DNA from: Argentina anserina
Lineage: Eukaryota; Streptophyta; Magnoliopsida; Rosales; Rosaceae
Length of the DNA: 64,000 nt
Direction of reading: 5' to 3'
Assembly (NCBI RefSeq): GCF_933775445.1
Contig: NC_065872.1
Coordinates: 23,374,001-23,438,000 of the forward strand
In this document: piece after piece, positions 25,625 to 36,967 of the stretch
How positions within the stretch are numbered: position 1 is the stretch's first letter
How the letters are laid out: the number at the start of each line of letters is the position of its first letter
Translations under genes and position numbers: made by a program
The notes under the pieces: model-generated
What the model was told of the DNA's origin: nothing
Seen by the model: only the letters and a program-made list of their open reading frames with translations
Database searches by the model: none

Positions 25625-26372
25625 TCTAACAAGACTAGACAGAAATTTGCCCCAAGTCGATTTGTTCATTGTATAAAACAAAAGCAGAACTGAATATATC
25701 CTCTCAAACTATATTGGCTTGACACTAGACCAAAGGGTAGGGCTAGGTCAATATGTTTAGGTACTCATTTGATTTCTCTCTGAGTTGAGTTGTGCTGAAC
25801 TACCTTTGAATTCAGATTTGGAGATGATGCAGTTGAATTTTGTCTCGTAAACATAATTCTGATCATTCTATTTGGTCGATGATGCAGTTGAAATGGTGTC
25901 CATCACAAGTTCAGGCACGGTGAAAAAGATTTTGATATCACCCAATGGTTATCCGGCCACACCTACCTGATCTTTTTTTTTTCTTGGCAAATACACCCCA
26001 CATGGTCTTTGAATATCTTCACATCCGGTGTAGGCATGAGAGCATTGAGAGGACCTAGAAGGGCACACCAAAGCCCATGGTAAATGCTGGGTAGAATTTC
26101 ACCGGTTGGAGTGAGAATTTCATCGGTTGGAGTGAGAATCTCACCGGTTGGAGTGTGTTTATCCCCAACTGGCGAATTTAGTGATAAACTGCAATTTTAA
26201 AGGGAGTTGAAATTTACACTCCTCTTTTTATGTATAAAGTATTTTAAATGGCTAGGATTATATTGTGTACTAACACGGCTGTGCGTATGAGAATTTCAGC
26301 AATAGCTTTAACCAACCATTAGGTCACCCAATGTACAATTGGTCTTCCACCTCCAACCGAACATGCTTCATT
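25625..26372. other. 3' flank of the membrane-protein gene with a 22-bp tandem repeat
   Basis: No gene seen. Three near-identical copies of a ~22-bp unit (CGGTTGGAGTGAGAATTTCA) lie at about 26091-26155. The 3' UTR presumably ends in the first 250 bp. No unambiguous poly(A) signal was chosen. Confidence 0.6.
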
Positions 26373-27028
26373 GGCTTGAGATCGGTTCTAAAATAATGAT
26401 TTTTTTTTTCTGAAACCAGAACTGGAATCAGATAAGAAAAAGCGATTTGGATTTAGCACCATTTTTTCTAGATTCGGAAGGAATTGGAACCGACAAATAT
26501 CGGATCGGTTTTCGGGTTTTTACAATTCTAAAAGTTCACTGTAATATCTGTTTACTCCAAGCCATAAACAATAACCATATAATAAACCAACTTCAAAATG
26601 TAAATATAGAACGTCAACAACCTCTCTAATACAATTACTCAATGATCAACAATTAACATACTCAATTATTTAAAAAAGAACATAGAGAGAGAGAGAACCT
26701 GATAATTTGGATTTTAGGGAGTAATATAATAATAGAGGAAGTGAGGTAGAGAAAGTGAGGAAGTGAGGGTGTAAGACAAAACAAATAGGGTTTTTATTTA
26801 AATAGTGATTAGTGAGAGTCTAAGAGATAGAAAAAAGAAAGTGATGAGGGAGCGGCGATAAAAGACGGTTTTAAGGGTTTTTTCTTATATAATTGTGAAG
26901 ACTCGGTTCCAAAATTATTTAAAAAAAAACCGGAATCGAATCGAACCGCTTGTTTCGGTGCGGTTTCTCTAGAGTTAACAATTTATTTATTTTAGAATCG
27001 AATGAAATCGATCATTTCGATGTGGTTC
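26373..27028. repeat. Inverted repeat copy 2 flanking the membrane-protein gene
   Basis: Reverse-complement partner of 20701-21368. It carries a short (GA)n where copy 1 has the long (CT)n. Beyond it (27029-27075) lies CTCGGGTCTAAAGTCCCGGG, which may be the outer terminal repeat of this copy. Confidence 0.8.
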
Positions 27029-27711
27029 CGATGGTTCTAAACGGTTCTCGGGTCTAAAGTCCCGGGCCTAGACTGCATTGTCTTAAGTACTACTAGCGCT
27101 CATGACTCACCTACACACATCGTTTTATTAATTAGAAGTATGAAAGTAGTAAGGATATGAAGTGTGGGATATGGAAGTTATTGCAGATAACTCCTACCCA
27201 CTATTTTTATTTACATTTATTATTTTATTAATTACTGTCATCCTTCATATATTAAAACTAATTTAAATTAACCTATAGTCTAGGGTAATAACGTATTTTC
27301 ACATGCGTTTTAGTTGACAAAACTTGTTTGCTTTATTAATAGTATAGATATAGATACTTAGTTTTTGAGGAAATGGTTTTGGTGGAAAGAATTGGACAAA
27401 ATGGAGAAATTCTATTTATGCGACCTAGTTTCGGAAAGTGATAATCAGAAGAAAAAAAAATGTTCCAAAGTCCTCCATTTGGAGAAATTATTATATATAC
27501 ATAATTACTCACTGTATTTGAGGAAAGGAAATATTTCCTGGCTAGAGGGAACATAAGGAAGGTGGTTCATTCAAAATTCTAAACACATACGTTTACTTAT
27601 TATTAGGAAGGGCTTTTGAGCATTTGCACAAAAAATCCTAAAACTTGCCCAATTCAAATTTATATGCCTATTTCAATGAAATTGAGGAAAAATTCAATTA
27701 CGCCCTTATTT
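27029..27711. other. Intergenic AT-rich DNA
   Basis: No gene recognised. Short frames at 27336-27556 on both strands have no domain features and overlap each other. Confidence 0.5.
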
Positions 27712-28042
27712 TAATTAAGAACAAAATATTAGTCACTCCTCAAACTATCATAAACTCGACAATTTACTTATTCAAATTTCAATTTCGACTGATCACTTCT
27801 TATACTTTCCAAATTCGAGTAATCTAGTCATTCCGTCATCTTTCTATCTAATTTGAGTGTTAAGTTATTTTTTGGGCAAACAGAAATTGGATGGACTTAA
27901 CACCCATATTGGATGGAAAGATGACGGAATGACCAGATTGCTTGAATTTGAAAAGTATAAGGAGTGATCAAGTGAAATTGTAAGTTGAAGGAGTAACTGT
28001 CGAGTTTGTAAAACTGTGAGGAGTGACCAGTATTTTATCATT
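27712..28042. mobile_element. Foldback MITE with ~150-bp inverted arms
   Basis: The left arm (about 27712-27864) is the reverse complement, at about 80%, of the right arm (about 27898-28042). Conserved blocks include GTCACTCCTCA, AAACTCGACA and GTCATTCCGTCATCTTTC. A ~30-bp loop separates the arms. Long arms and no coding capacity fit a Mutator-like or foldback MITE. TTTAAT flanks both sides and may be the target duplication, but this is weak. Confidence 0.7.
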
Positions 28043-28098
28043 TAATAAACTTCTCATCTCCTTTGCCAATCTCACAATCTCACTTATCATTCATCTCA

Positions 28099-28131
<33 letters not shown>

Positions 28132-28508
28132 TCACTCAATGCCGGCGACGACACCGCCACCTCACCGCCAAACAAGTCGACGTCCGACTTGAACTGATCG
28201 ACGAGCAAGCGCGTGGTGGAACGAGTTGGACCCGTCAATGGGCACCCCTACCTTGCTCAAGGAGAGACCAACGCGAGCTTTGAACTCCGCCACAGTTAGA
28301 TTTGCATGAAGGCGATGGCGACAAACTCGATGTTGAGGACGGAGGAGGAGATCAAATGGAAGACGAGGTTGATGACTGACGTACAATTTGGACCAATGAG
28401 TATGTAATTAGGTGAAATGGTTGAAGATCTCCACGAAACCCTTTTGTTTGGATATCCTGGGGATCACTATACCAAGGTTCTGATTCCAACATCACAACCA
28501 TTTGGTTT
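28043..28508. other. Spacer with (CT)n microsatellite
   Basis: A (CT)n run at 28099-28125 is followed by ~250 bp of higher-GC sequence with short frames on both strands (28023-28283 and 28162-28386). No domain recognised. It could be an old gene fragment but I cannot support one. Confidence 0.4.
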
Positions 28509-28513
28509 TTATT

Positions 28514-28977
28514 TGTAGACTAAAAATACATTTGTTATGCTCTTTACACAGATAATTAGAGTTACAGAAACATATCATTGACATCCATTGAAGTTGCCAT
28601 TGCTCCTGCGAGTAGTTGAGGATAAATCTAGGTTGTTGTCTTCTGCTGATCACCAAACTTAAGCTTCTGAATGGGCAGAATAAATTGCTTGTAAATCGTG
28701 GTGATAACAGAGACTCTAAACCTCTATTTATATTAGTTATAGTTATAAGGATGCCTCCCATAAAGTCTATTCCTTATAGAATTAGAACTATAATAAATAT
28801 TCCTAATACATTATAAATTTGGACATTCTTGTTGTTATAACAATGGATTCCTAATTCAATAGTAAATACACTTTTGTATCGAATATCTAGGAATATAGTT
28901 TTCCTGATCCATGTTGTAATTGACTCGGCATTGGATGATTCCTAGTTACTATGTGATTGTCCAGTTTTAGTCTTACA
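28514..28977 (-). repeat. Copia-B 3' LTR
   Basis: 464 bp; on the plus strand it begins TGTAGACTAAAAATACA and ends GTCTTACA. It is matched by 54778-55243. Confidence 0.9.
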
Positions 28978-29559
28978 ATCTCCCACTTGGACTATCACTT
29001 GTTATCAAGGAAAATCATCACTAAAATTGTGTAAACAATTTACAACTAACTGAAGTGTCCACCAGAAAAGAAAAACATCTTAAATCCATTCAACATGGTC
29101 AAAATACAACAGAGCAAGAAAAACATACATATTAAATAAAATGCAGCACTTCCATACCACAACATAAGCCCACGCATTCTACATATACTGTTTAATCAAA
29201 TAATTCAGTATATGAACAATGTGTATTACAAGAAGATCATATACAGATTGGTCCAACTGAATGTTCCCAATAAACATCAAGCAAAACTAAAAACACTGAT
29301 GATCTTTAATGCTTGAACTGAAATAATATGTTGAACTGTAATTTCACAAGATCATCTGATTTCAAGATAAAACAAACATACAAGATATGGTAACAAAAAC
29401 AATCTCAATGAATTATCTCGGAATTTATTAATAATTCTAGTTTAATAACAATATAGAAGTTTTAAGAACTACATGAACAAAAACATAAGAATTCAGAAAA
29501 ACACAGACTTAAAAATTTATTTTGCTCTTTAATTAAATAGGCTCCCACTGAACTTAAGC

Positions 29560-30896
29560 ACTCAAACTTGACCAAATTCCCATGTTCTTGGCATGCTACC
29601 TAAAAATTGCTACTGCTACTGCTAATGCCTTGGTAAAAGGGCCTGCAAGCTACAATTCTGTGTTGATGCCTAAAACTTTAACCTCTCCACGTTTCACCCT
29701 TTGTCTCACACTATAGTACTTAAGATCAATATATTTTGAATTATTTGATCTCTTACTGTTCTTGCTAAAGAACACAACTGCTTCATTATCCCAAAAAATC
29801 TCAAGTGCATCTAAAACTATTTAACTCAAGATATCAGTCTGCATCAAGAAATTTCTAATCCATAAGGCCTAACACTTTCCTTCATAAACTGCTATAAATT
29901 CAGCCTGCATTGTAGTTATCAAGCCTTGCTTCATGGTTTTCCAAGCAAATGCACCACCTGCAAGCATGAAAACATATCCAAATGTCGATGTCTTAGAACT
30001 TGGATAGTTTCCTGCGAAATCTGAATCAACAAGCTTCAATTCCTTGACTTTATATACTAACATGTGACCTTTAGTTCTCTGCAAATATCTAAGCACTTTC
30101 TTGCCAGCTACCCAATTTTCATGACCTAGATTAGATTGATATATAGATAAAATGCCAACTGCAAAAGATAAATCTGGCCTAGTGCAAACTTGAACATACA
30201 TGAGACTACCAACAAGCTTAGCATAAGGCTTACCCTCCATTTCAACTTTCTCACTCTTTGGACTCTGACTCTTTTTGAGCTTGTCACCTTTTGACATTGG
30301 AACCTCTCCTCCAGCACAAGTCTCTATATTAAATCTCTTCAACACTCTGGAAATATGTTACTGCTAGCCAGTAAAATGTCATAAACATATAACACTAGAA
30401 AAATAAACTGACTTCCAACAGTTTTGAGATACACACATTCATCTACTAAATTTTATGCGAATCCAAAAGACGAGACCACATAATCAAATTTCTTATACCA
30501 CTACCTTGAAGTTTGTTTAAGACCATAAATTGACTTCTTCAACTTGCAAACTAAATCTTCTTTTCCAGCTTCAACAAAACCTTCTGGTTGCTTCATGTAG
30601 ATAACTTAATCTAGTTCTCCATTCAAAAATGTTGTCTTCACGTCCATTTGTTGCAGCTCCATGTCAAACTGTGCAACAAGTGCCATGATGATCCTAAATG
30701 AATCCTTTGTAGAAACAAGTGAGAATGTCTCAGTGTAGTCAATTCCATCCTTCTGTGTAAACCCTTTTGCCACCAATCTAGCTTTATGTCTCTATTTTTC
30801 CTTGTGCATCTCTTTTGGTTTTAAACACCCACTTAGAACCTATAGGTTTCTGTTTAAGATCAGGTTTAACTAATTATCATACTCCATTATGTTCCA
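29560..30896 (-). pseudogene. Copia-B RT and RNase H remnant
   Basis: Read rightmost first: RHKARLVAKGFTQKDGIDY, MELQQMDVKTTFLNGELD, YGLKQTSR and the palm motif as YVYD (the usual YVDD has lost its first Asp), then CTRPDLSFAVG, RYLQRTKGHMLVY, and RNase H pieces SDFAGNYPSSKTSTFGYVF and MQAEFIAVYEGKC. The longest open piece is 29869-30345 (158 codons). Stops and frameshifts separate the blocks. It is joined to its integrase half at 36968 once Gypsy-1 is removed. Confidence 0.85.
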
Positions 30897-30901
30897 TGGA
30901 C

Positions 30902-32197
30902 TGACACAACCCACCCCAAATATTAACCTAAATCTAGGATAAGTCGTGCAGGGACTACTGACAAATGGGGGCCTATCCAAAAATTAGCATAGCCTCCTTT
31001 GGGAGTAGCCAACCCAACCTGCAAGAAAAATTGCACTTCTAACAACATCCCACCATATCCAACTTCCACAACAAATAATTCAAACTTAGTTACACAACTT
31101 AAATCCAACCTCTTATACATCAGAAAATCATCCAAATAAATTCAGAGTATCAGAGCAACTAAACGACATAAAGGAAATCAAACGACTTGTAGGCTAAACA
31201 GGTAACCTACAGTCTGGCAGTCGGCGGAAGAGAACGCTGCCTCTCGGTAGCTATAGGACGTATGTAAGCATGCGAACTGGGCATTTAAAACGAAGGGCCC
31301 AGAGGAAAGCATTTAATGTTAGAGTGAGTGGACAAAATCAAGTATCAATAAATAACGATATATTTTATACTTCCCTATTTTCCTTTTATACCAAGAAAAT
31401 CCAATGCATGCACATTTTAATTAAAAAGCTTTCATAAATAGAAATATTCTTATAAAAATTGGACTAGACACTGCTAGTCAAATAAAGGATGCCAAAACAA
31501 ATAAAGGAATAGACTAGCCCCGCTAGTCAACATGAAATAAGGAATACCATACCATATGCCCCTCGGGCCATAATATATATATATATATATATATTTATCA
31601 AATCTCGAATTCTGAATACCGTCACGTCACGTTCACGGAGAGGGTATTGAGTCGTCATATCTGTGCCGGCTAAATAACCTCGCCTCCCCGGGCAGCATCG
31701 CCTCTCAGGCGGCATCGCCTCTCATGCGGAAGAGTGAATTCTTATGCTAGCATAATCATCTCAAAAGTATGGCCACAGAAAAATAACTAAGTGAACTAGC
31801 CCCGCTAATCACAAGATAATAAATGAGCGAAACCACAGAAAATGGACAACATTCTTGTCCGTTGATCATACCTCCTTTATATGCTTAAAGGAGAGGATAC
31901 CGGAAAGAATGGAATATGATTCCGTTGATCGTGCCCCTTTTATAATATTAAAGGAGAGGATACCGGAATAAAATAGAAAATCATTCTTATCCGTTGATCG
32001 TGCCCCCTTTAAATAATCAAAGGAGAGGATACCAGATTAAGAATAGATAGAACGAGTACAGTTCTCCAAAGTACATATAAATCTCAAATATAATCAACAA
32101 TTTCTGAGAATCCCGTTCCCGGATAAAAATCCACAACTTCCAAATAAATCAAATAAGGCATTATATATATTTCTCACACTTATTTCCAAAACGTCTA
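30902..32197 (-). repeat. Gypsy-1 3' LTR, 5' half deleted
   Basis: It matches 34419-35688 with about 5% difference in the first 200 bp. The match stops abruptly at ACGTCTA (about 32197). It contains four near-identical ~50-60-bp units at about 31855-32045, each with GTTGATCGTGCCCC and AAAGGAGAGGATACCGGA, and an (AT)n run at 31572-31592. Confidence 0.85.
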
Positions 32198-32924
32198 TTT
32201 TAGAGAACATTGTAGCTCCCCTCAACTGGTCTAACATATCATCAATACGTGGCAAAGGATACCTATTTTTTACCGTCACTTGATTCAACTTCCGATAATC
32301 AATACATAGCCTCAAAGTGCCATACTTCTTCTTAACAAACAACACCGGGGCACCCTATGGAGACGAACCTGGTTGGATGAATCCCTTATCTACTAATTCA
32401 TGTAGTTGAGTCTTTAATTCCCTTAATTCTACAGGAGCCATCCTGTAAGGTGCTTGGGAAATAGGAGCCGTTCCTGGAAGAAGCTCAATTCTGAAGTCTA
32501 TATCTCTTACAGGAGGCAAACCAGGTAACTCATCCGGGAAAACATCAACAAATTCGCTCACTACGGGAATATCCCCTATCTCCAGGGTTTGTACCTCAGT
32601 ATTCACAACATGTGCTAAAAATGTCTGACATCCCTTGTCCAATAGTTTTCTGGCTGTAATTGCCGAGATTATACAATGCGGGATATCACTCATTTCCCCA
32701 TGAAAGGAGATTTCAGACAATCCAGGGCTATTGAACACCACCAACTTACGAAAGCAATCTACCACCGCTCTATGGGCTTCCAAGAAATCCATCCCCAGGA
32801 TTACATCAAACTCCATAATTTCTAATGGAATAAGATCCGCTAGTATACAATGTTCACTTATCCACACCCCACAACCCTTAAACACCCACTGAATCTTCAT
32901 CATCTCACCAGAGGGTAAAGCCAC
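32198..32924 (-). pseudogene. Gypsy-1 protease end and RT N-terminus, cut off
   Basis: The frame 32924 to 32355 carries the aspartic protease C-terminal part (DVILGMDFLEAH) and the RT approach (VDVFPDELPGLPP, YRMAPVELRELKTQL, DKGFIQPGSSP). A TAG (32354-32352) replaces the Trp codon of the usual [13 protein letters not shown]. The frame then continues through [31 protein letters not shown] and FSKID, where RT ends and LTR sequence begins. The RT palm is absent, so the element cannot transpose by itself. Confidence 0.85.
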
Positions 32925-34273
32925 ATACTATTCACCCAGAAGTGGTGAGGACGAACATTAGCGTGGAGTGCAAATCTACTAGACATAAATGAATGTGTAG
33001 CACCAGGGTCAATTAAAGCAATAACAGGCTGACCAAAAATAAATAACGTACCAAGGATGACATCGGGTGAAGTGCGACCGTCACGCTTAGTCATAGCGTG
33101 TAGTCTGGCATGAGTCATAGGGCGCCCTCTCTGGCCCTGACCCTGCTGTGCGCCACCCCTGGTAGCAGAATTGGCTCGAGCACCACTGCTAGATGCACCA
33201 CCTGACATCTGACAGAAAGACTGTTGAGGAGGTGTCATCCCTCGAGACAACTGCGGGAAATCCCTTTTGAAATGGTCCTGCTGCCCACACTTATAGCAAC
33301 CGGTGGACTGAAACTGTCCTGACTGGAAGGACTGACTCCCACTATTACCAAAAAATCCTCCCCCACTATTCTGAGAGTCGCTGAAAGATCGCCTGGCTGA
33401 CAATCCACCATTTCCACCATATCCTCCCGCAATGTTCCGGGACTGACTAAAAGAGCATCTACCTGATAGCCCACTAACCAACCACCTCTGACCTCTCCCC
33501 CGGGGTCGGGCTGTGGAACCAGAACTACCACCACTCCCCACCGAGGACCCTAAACCTGATGAGGATGTAGCCCTCTTAGAAGGACCCTGGCTAGGACCGC
33601 CATACTCACGAGGTCTACCACCTGAAGCCAACCTAGTCTCAATATTCATAGCTGCAGTCACTGCCTGAAGAAAAGTAAGATACACATTACCGGTCATCCT
33701 ATCAGCATAAACTTCCCCCAGTCCCTCAATGAACATCGCAATCTTGCTTGCCTCGTCTTGAAACAGGTGGGGAAGATGATAGGCCATAGTAGTAAACCTC
33801 AATTCAAACTCTATCACACTCTCTTGGTCACCCTTACTCAAGCTCAAAAATTCCTGTTGCAACCGGTGGCGATGGGCCTGGCCAAAGAACCGAGCAAAGA
33901 AATAGGTCTTAAACTGCTCCCAAGTCATCACACCATCATTCCCGTGCTTAACCCTAACACCACTCCACCAATGGTAGGCAGTCCTGTCCAGAAAAATCAT
34001 TGCCATACTCACCCTTTGGTTCTCAAGAACCCCGACATCCACAAATGCCCTCTCCATGCGAGATATCCACTCATGAGCGTCCATAGCACCCTGACCTCCC
34101 TGAAATTCATAAGCTCCTGCTTCCACAACATCTTTCCTTCTAACCCCCGGACGGTGACCAGGCATCCGGTTTGAGACTCGCCTAAGAAGGCGCTCAAAAG
34201 TGCCAAGCAACCCGCCTACATTACTACCTTCCAATTCCTTGGGACGGTTCACAGGTCGCCTACGCGGAGGCAT
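32900..34273 (-). CDS. Gypsy-1 Gag with start of protease, 457 codons open
   Basis: Starts MPPRRRPVNRPKELEG, about 130 bp after the primer site. Residues about 60-190 form a retrotransposon Gag domain (MDAHEWISRMERAF, WWSGVRVKHG, WEQFKTYFFARFFG, EFLSLSKGDQESVIEFELRF). A Ser/Gly/Arg-rich basic region follows. The zinc knuckle, CYKCGQQDHFKRDF, has Phe where the fourth ligand Cys should be. The protease active site reads LIDPGATHSFMSS, with Pro replacing the Ser/Thr of D(S/T)G. The frame is lost shortly after (about 32925). A 1.37-kb open frame in an otherwise dead element suggests a fairly recent loss. Gag would coat the RNA in cytoplasmic particles. Confidence 0.88.
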   Translation of the reverse strand: MPPRRRPVNRPKELEGSNVGGLLGTFERLLRRVSNRMPGHRPGVRRKDVVEAGAYEFQGGQGAMDAHEWISRMERAFVDVGVLENQRVSMAMIFLDRTAYHWWSGVRVKHGNDGVMTWEQFKTYFFARFFGQAHRHRLQQEFLSLSKGDQESVIEFELRFTTMAYHLPHLFQDEASKIAMFIEGLGEVYADRMTGNVYLTFLQAVTAAMNIETRLASGGRPREYGGPSQGPSKRATSSSGLGSSVGSGGSSGSTARPRGRGQRWLVSGLSGRCSFSQSRNIAGGYGGNGGLSARRSFSDSQNSGGGFFGNSGSQSFQSGQFQSTGCYKCGQQDHFKRDFPQLSRGMTPPQQSFCQMSGGASSSGARANSATRGGAQQGQGQRGRPMTHARLHAMTKRDGRTSPDVILGTLFIFGQPVIALIDPGATHSFMSSRFALHANVRPHHFWVNSMWLYPLVR

Positions 34274-34404
34274 ACTAGTACCTGTGGATCAAACAAGAGT
34301 TCGTAAATACGAAAAATGAGGAATCGCCACACGGCCATCCATGTAGGTCACTAAGTGTCACTAACAAAAGAGCAACATAACGGAAACGTAAGAAGGAACC
34401 CTAC

Positions 34405-34416
34405 GCTCTGATACCA
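34405..34416 (-). other. Gypsy-1 primer-binding site
   Basis: Minus strand reads TGGTATCAGAGC, complementary to the 3' end of plant initiator-Met tRNA, two bases from the LTR end. Confidence 0.9.
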
Positions 34417-34418
34417 AC

Positions 34419-36962
34419 TGACACGACCTACCCCAAATATTAACCTAATATCTAGGATAAGTCGTGCGGGGACTACTGACAAAGGGGGCCTATCCAAAAA
34501 TCGGCATAGCCTCCCTTGGGAGTAGCCAACCCAACCTGCAAGAAAAACTGCACTTCTAACAACATCCCACCATATCCAACTTCCACAACAAATAATTCAA
34601 ACTTAGTAACACAACTTAAATCCAACCTCTTATACATCAGAAAATTATCCAAATAAATAAAGAGTATCAGAGCAACTAAACTGCATAAAGGAAATCAAAT
34701 GACTTGTAGGCTAAACAGGTAACCTACAGTCTGGCAGTCGGTGGAAAAGAACGCTGCCTCACGGTAGCTATAGGACGTCTGCAAGCATGCGAGCTGGGCA
34801 TTTAAAACGAAGGGCCCAGAGGAAAGCATTTAATGTTAGAGTGAGTGGACAAAATCAAGTATCAATAAATAACGATATATTTTATACTTCCCAATTTTCC
34901 TTTTATACCAAGAAAATCCAATGCATGCACATTTTAATTAAAAAGCTTTCATAAATAGAAATATTCTCATAAAAATTGGACTAGACCCCGCTAATCAAAT
35001 AAAAGATGCCAAAATAAATAAAGGAATTGACTAGCCCCGCTAGTCAACATGAAATAAGGAATACCATACCATATGCCCCTCGGGCCAGAATATATATATA
35101 TATATATATATATATTCATCAAATCTCGAATTCTCAATACCGTCACGTCACGTTCACGGAGAGGGTATTGAGTCGTCATATCCGTGCTGGCTAAATAGCC
35201 TCGCCTCCCCGGGCGGCATCGCCTTTCAGGCGGAAGAGTGAATTCTTATGCTAGCATAATCATCTCAAAAGTATGGCCACATAAAAATAACTAAGTGAAC
35301 TAGCCTCGGTAGTCACAAGATAATAAATGAGCGAAACCGCATAAAATGGACAACATTCTTGTCCGTTGATCATACCTCCTTTATAATATTAAAGGAGAGG
35401 ATACCGGAAAGAATGGAATATGATTCCGTTGATCGTGCCCTCTTTATAATATTAAAGGAGAGGATACCGGAATAAAATAGAAAATCATTCTTATCCGTTG
35501 ATCGTGCCCCCTTTAAATAATTAAAGGAGAGGATATCAGATTAAGAATAAATAGAACGAGTACAGTTCCCCATCGAACATATAAATCTCAAATATAAATC
35601 TCAAACATCCCGGATAAAAATCCACAACTTCCAAATAAATCAAATAAGGCGTTATATATATTTCTCACACTTATTTCCAAAACATCTAAAGGAAATATCA
35701 TATAGATAATCAAGAATGGCAATTAAATTCATATAACGCCAAAATCACTTAAATATAAATATTCATACATGCATTTAATTCAAAATAAAAGTCCACTCAC
35801 TGTAACCGAGCTACGCCGAGGGTCGGTCTGAAGTTTCCTCAACTCGAGTCTCTCCTCTCCTGTTGCAGAGACATAAAGAATTAATTACCGCAACCCGGTA
35901 GTATTTAATAAACGAAAAACAACAACTCTCACTCGCCCAAAACTATTATCTCTTCCACCAAAAATTCCTCAACTCCACTAACAACCTCCGTACACTTCCC
36001 ACAATATTCTAACGTCCTAATACTGCGAGTTCCCCAATTTATGGGTCAAACCACAACCTTTTACGGATAAAATACGGACAATAATCGCACCACTACCCCC
36101 AAAACTCAACCAAAAATTCAACAAATATTCTTATAACATCCTCAACTATCAAATAGCTTAAAAACGCCATCAAAACTCTCTGGCACGGCGGCAGCCGAGG
36201 CTGGCGCCGCCAGAAGTGGCGGCCGGCCAGCCATATTCTGACCACCACCAATGGCCACCAAATTTTACCACCACAATCCAAATAATATTCATAAGAACTT
36301 TCTAGTTCACATCAACAACCAATTTCAACTCTAAACCGTCTAATTAAACAGAAATCAAAAACCCCCAATTCAAGAACCCTAGAAAATCAATTTGTCGATT
36401 CTCTATGTACATACCAAATTAGATCAATTCTTTTGGAGGGTTTGCTACTCACATCACAAGCTTTAAAATGAGCTAAGAAATTCTACATATGGTGGCCGGA
36501 TGTGCGAGTTCTGGCGAAAGGGGAAAATGGCAGCCGTATCTTCTCGGCGTCGTATCTCCCGAACGGCGGAGCTAGGGGATGTGCTACCCACCCAGATCGA
36601 TCGGCGACCCTCCAAGCTTCAAGATGGGACTGGTGCGGCGGCCCACTTTGGCCGGACGACGGAGAACCGGCGCTGCTACAGTGACGAGGTCGGGGTCGGC
36701 TCCGGGAAACGCCGCTCTCCTCTTTTTTTTTTTTCTTCTTCTTCTTCTTCTTCTTCTTCCTTTCTAAAAATGGAAAATTACCCCCCTATATACAAAATCT
36801 CCACCATGAATAGTAACTTTCCTAAAGAGGCGTTTCTCCGACGACACACTTTTATGAGAATATCCGAACCCCAAAATACTAAAATCGGATTTCAGTTACG
36901 AACGTACCTAAATTTGGACGATAATACTATTTAATGAAAACAAAAAGATTGGGGTCATATCA
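34419..36962 (-). repeat. Gypsy-1 5' LTR, full length
   Basis: 2544 bp, TG to CA. A minus-strand TATA-like GTATATAGGG lies near 36785-36795, with a long GAA-rich tract (CTT on plus, 36736-36759) downstream. It contains the same ~55-bp tandem units as the 3' copy (about 35355-35555) and an (AT)n run (35090-35114). Plus-strand frames at 36500-36934 lie inside it and are not genes. Confidence 0.88.
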
Positions 36963-36967
36963 TGGAC

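Larger units (their letters stand above)
30902..36962 (-). mobile_element. Gypsy-1: truncated Ty3/Gypsy element inside Copia-B pol
   Basis: Flanked by TGGAC (30897-30901 and 36963-36967); termini are TGATATGACCCC and TTGTGTCA on the minus strand. Order on the minus strand: full 2544-bp 5' LTR, initiator-Met primer site (34405-34416), gag, protease, the first part of RT, then a direct jump into the middle of the 3' LTR at about 32197. The rest of RT, RNase H, integrase, the polypurine tract and roughly the first half of the 3' LTR are gone. The gag start MPPRRRP, RT wording and long LTR suit a chromovirus such as Del/Tekay, stated as likely only. Confidence 0.9.

Noticed and set aside
28023..28386. 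Possible host gene fragment after the (CT)n run
   Set aside because: Overlapping short frames on both strands with no domain, splice structure or consistent coding texture.
33758..34174. 138-codon plus-strand frame
   Set aside because: It is the antisense shadow of the Gypsy-1 gag frame, which has clear Gag motifs.
36500..36934. 144-codon plus-strand frame
   Set aside because: It lies wholly inside the Gypsy-1 5' LTR and runs over a CTT microsatellite.
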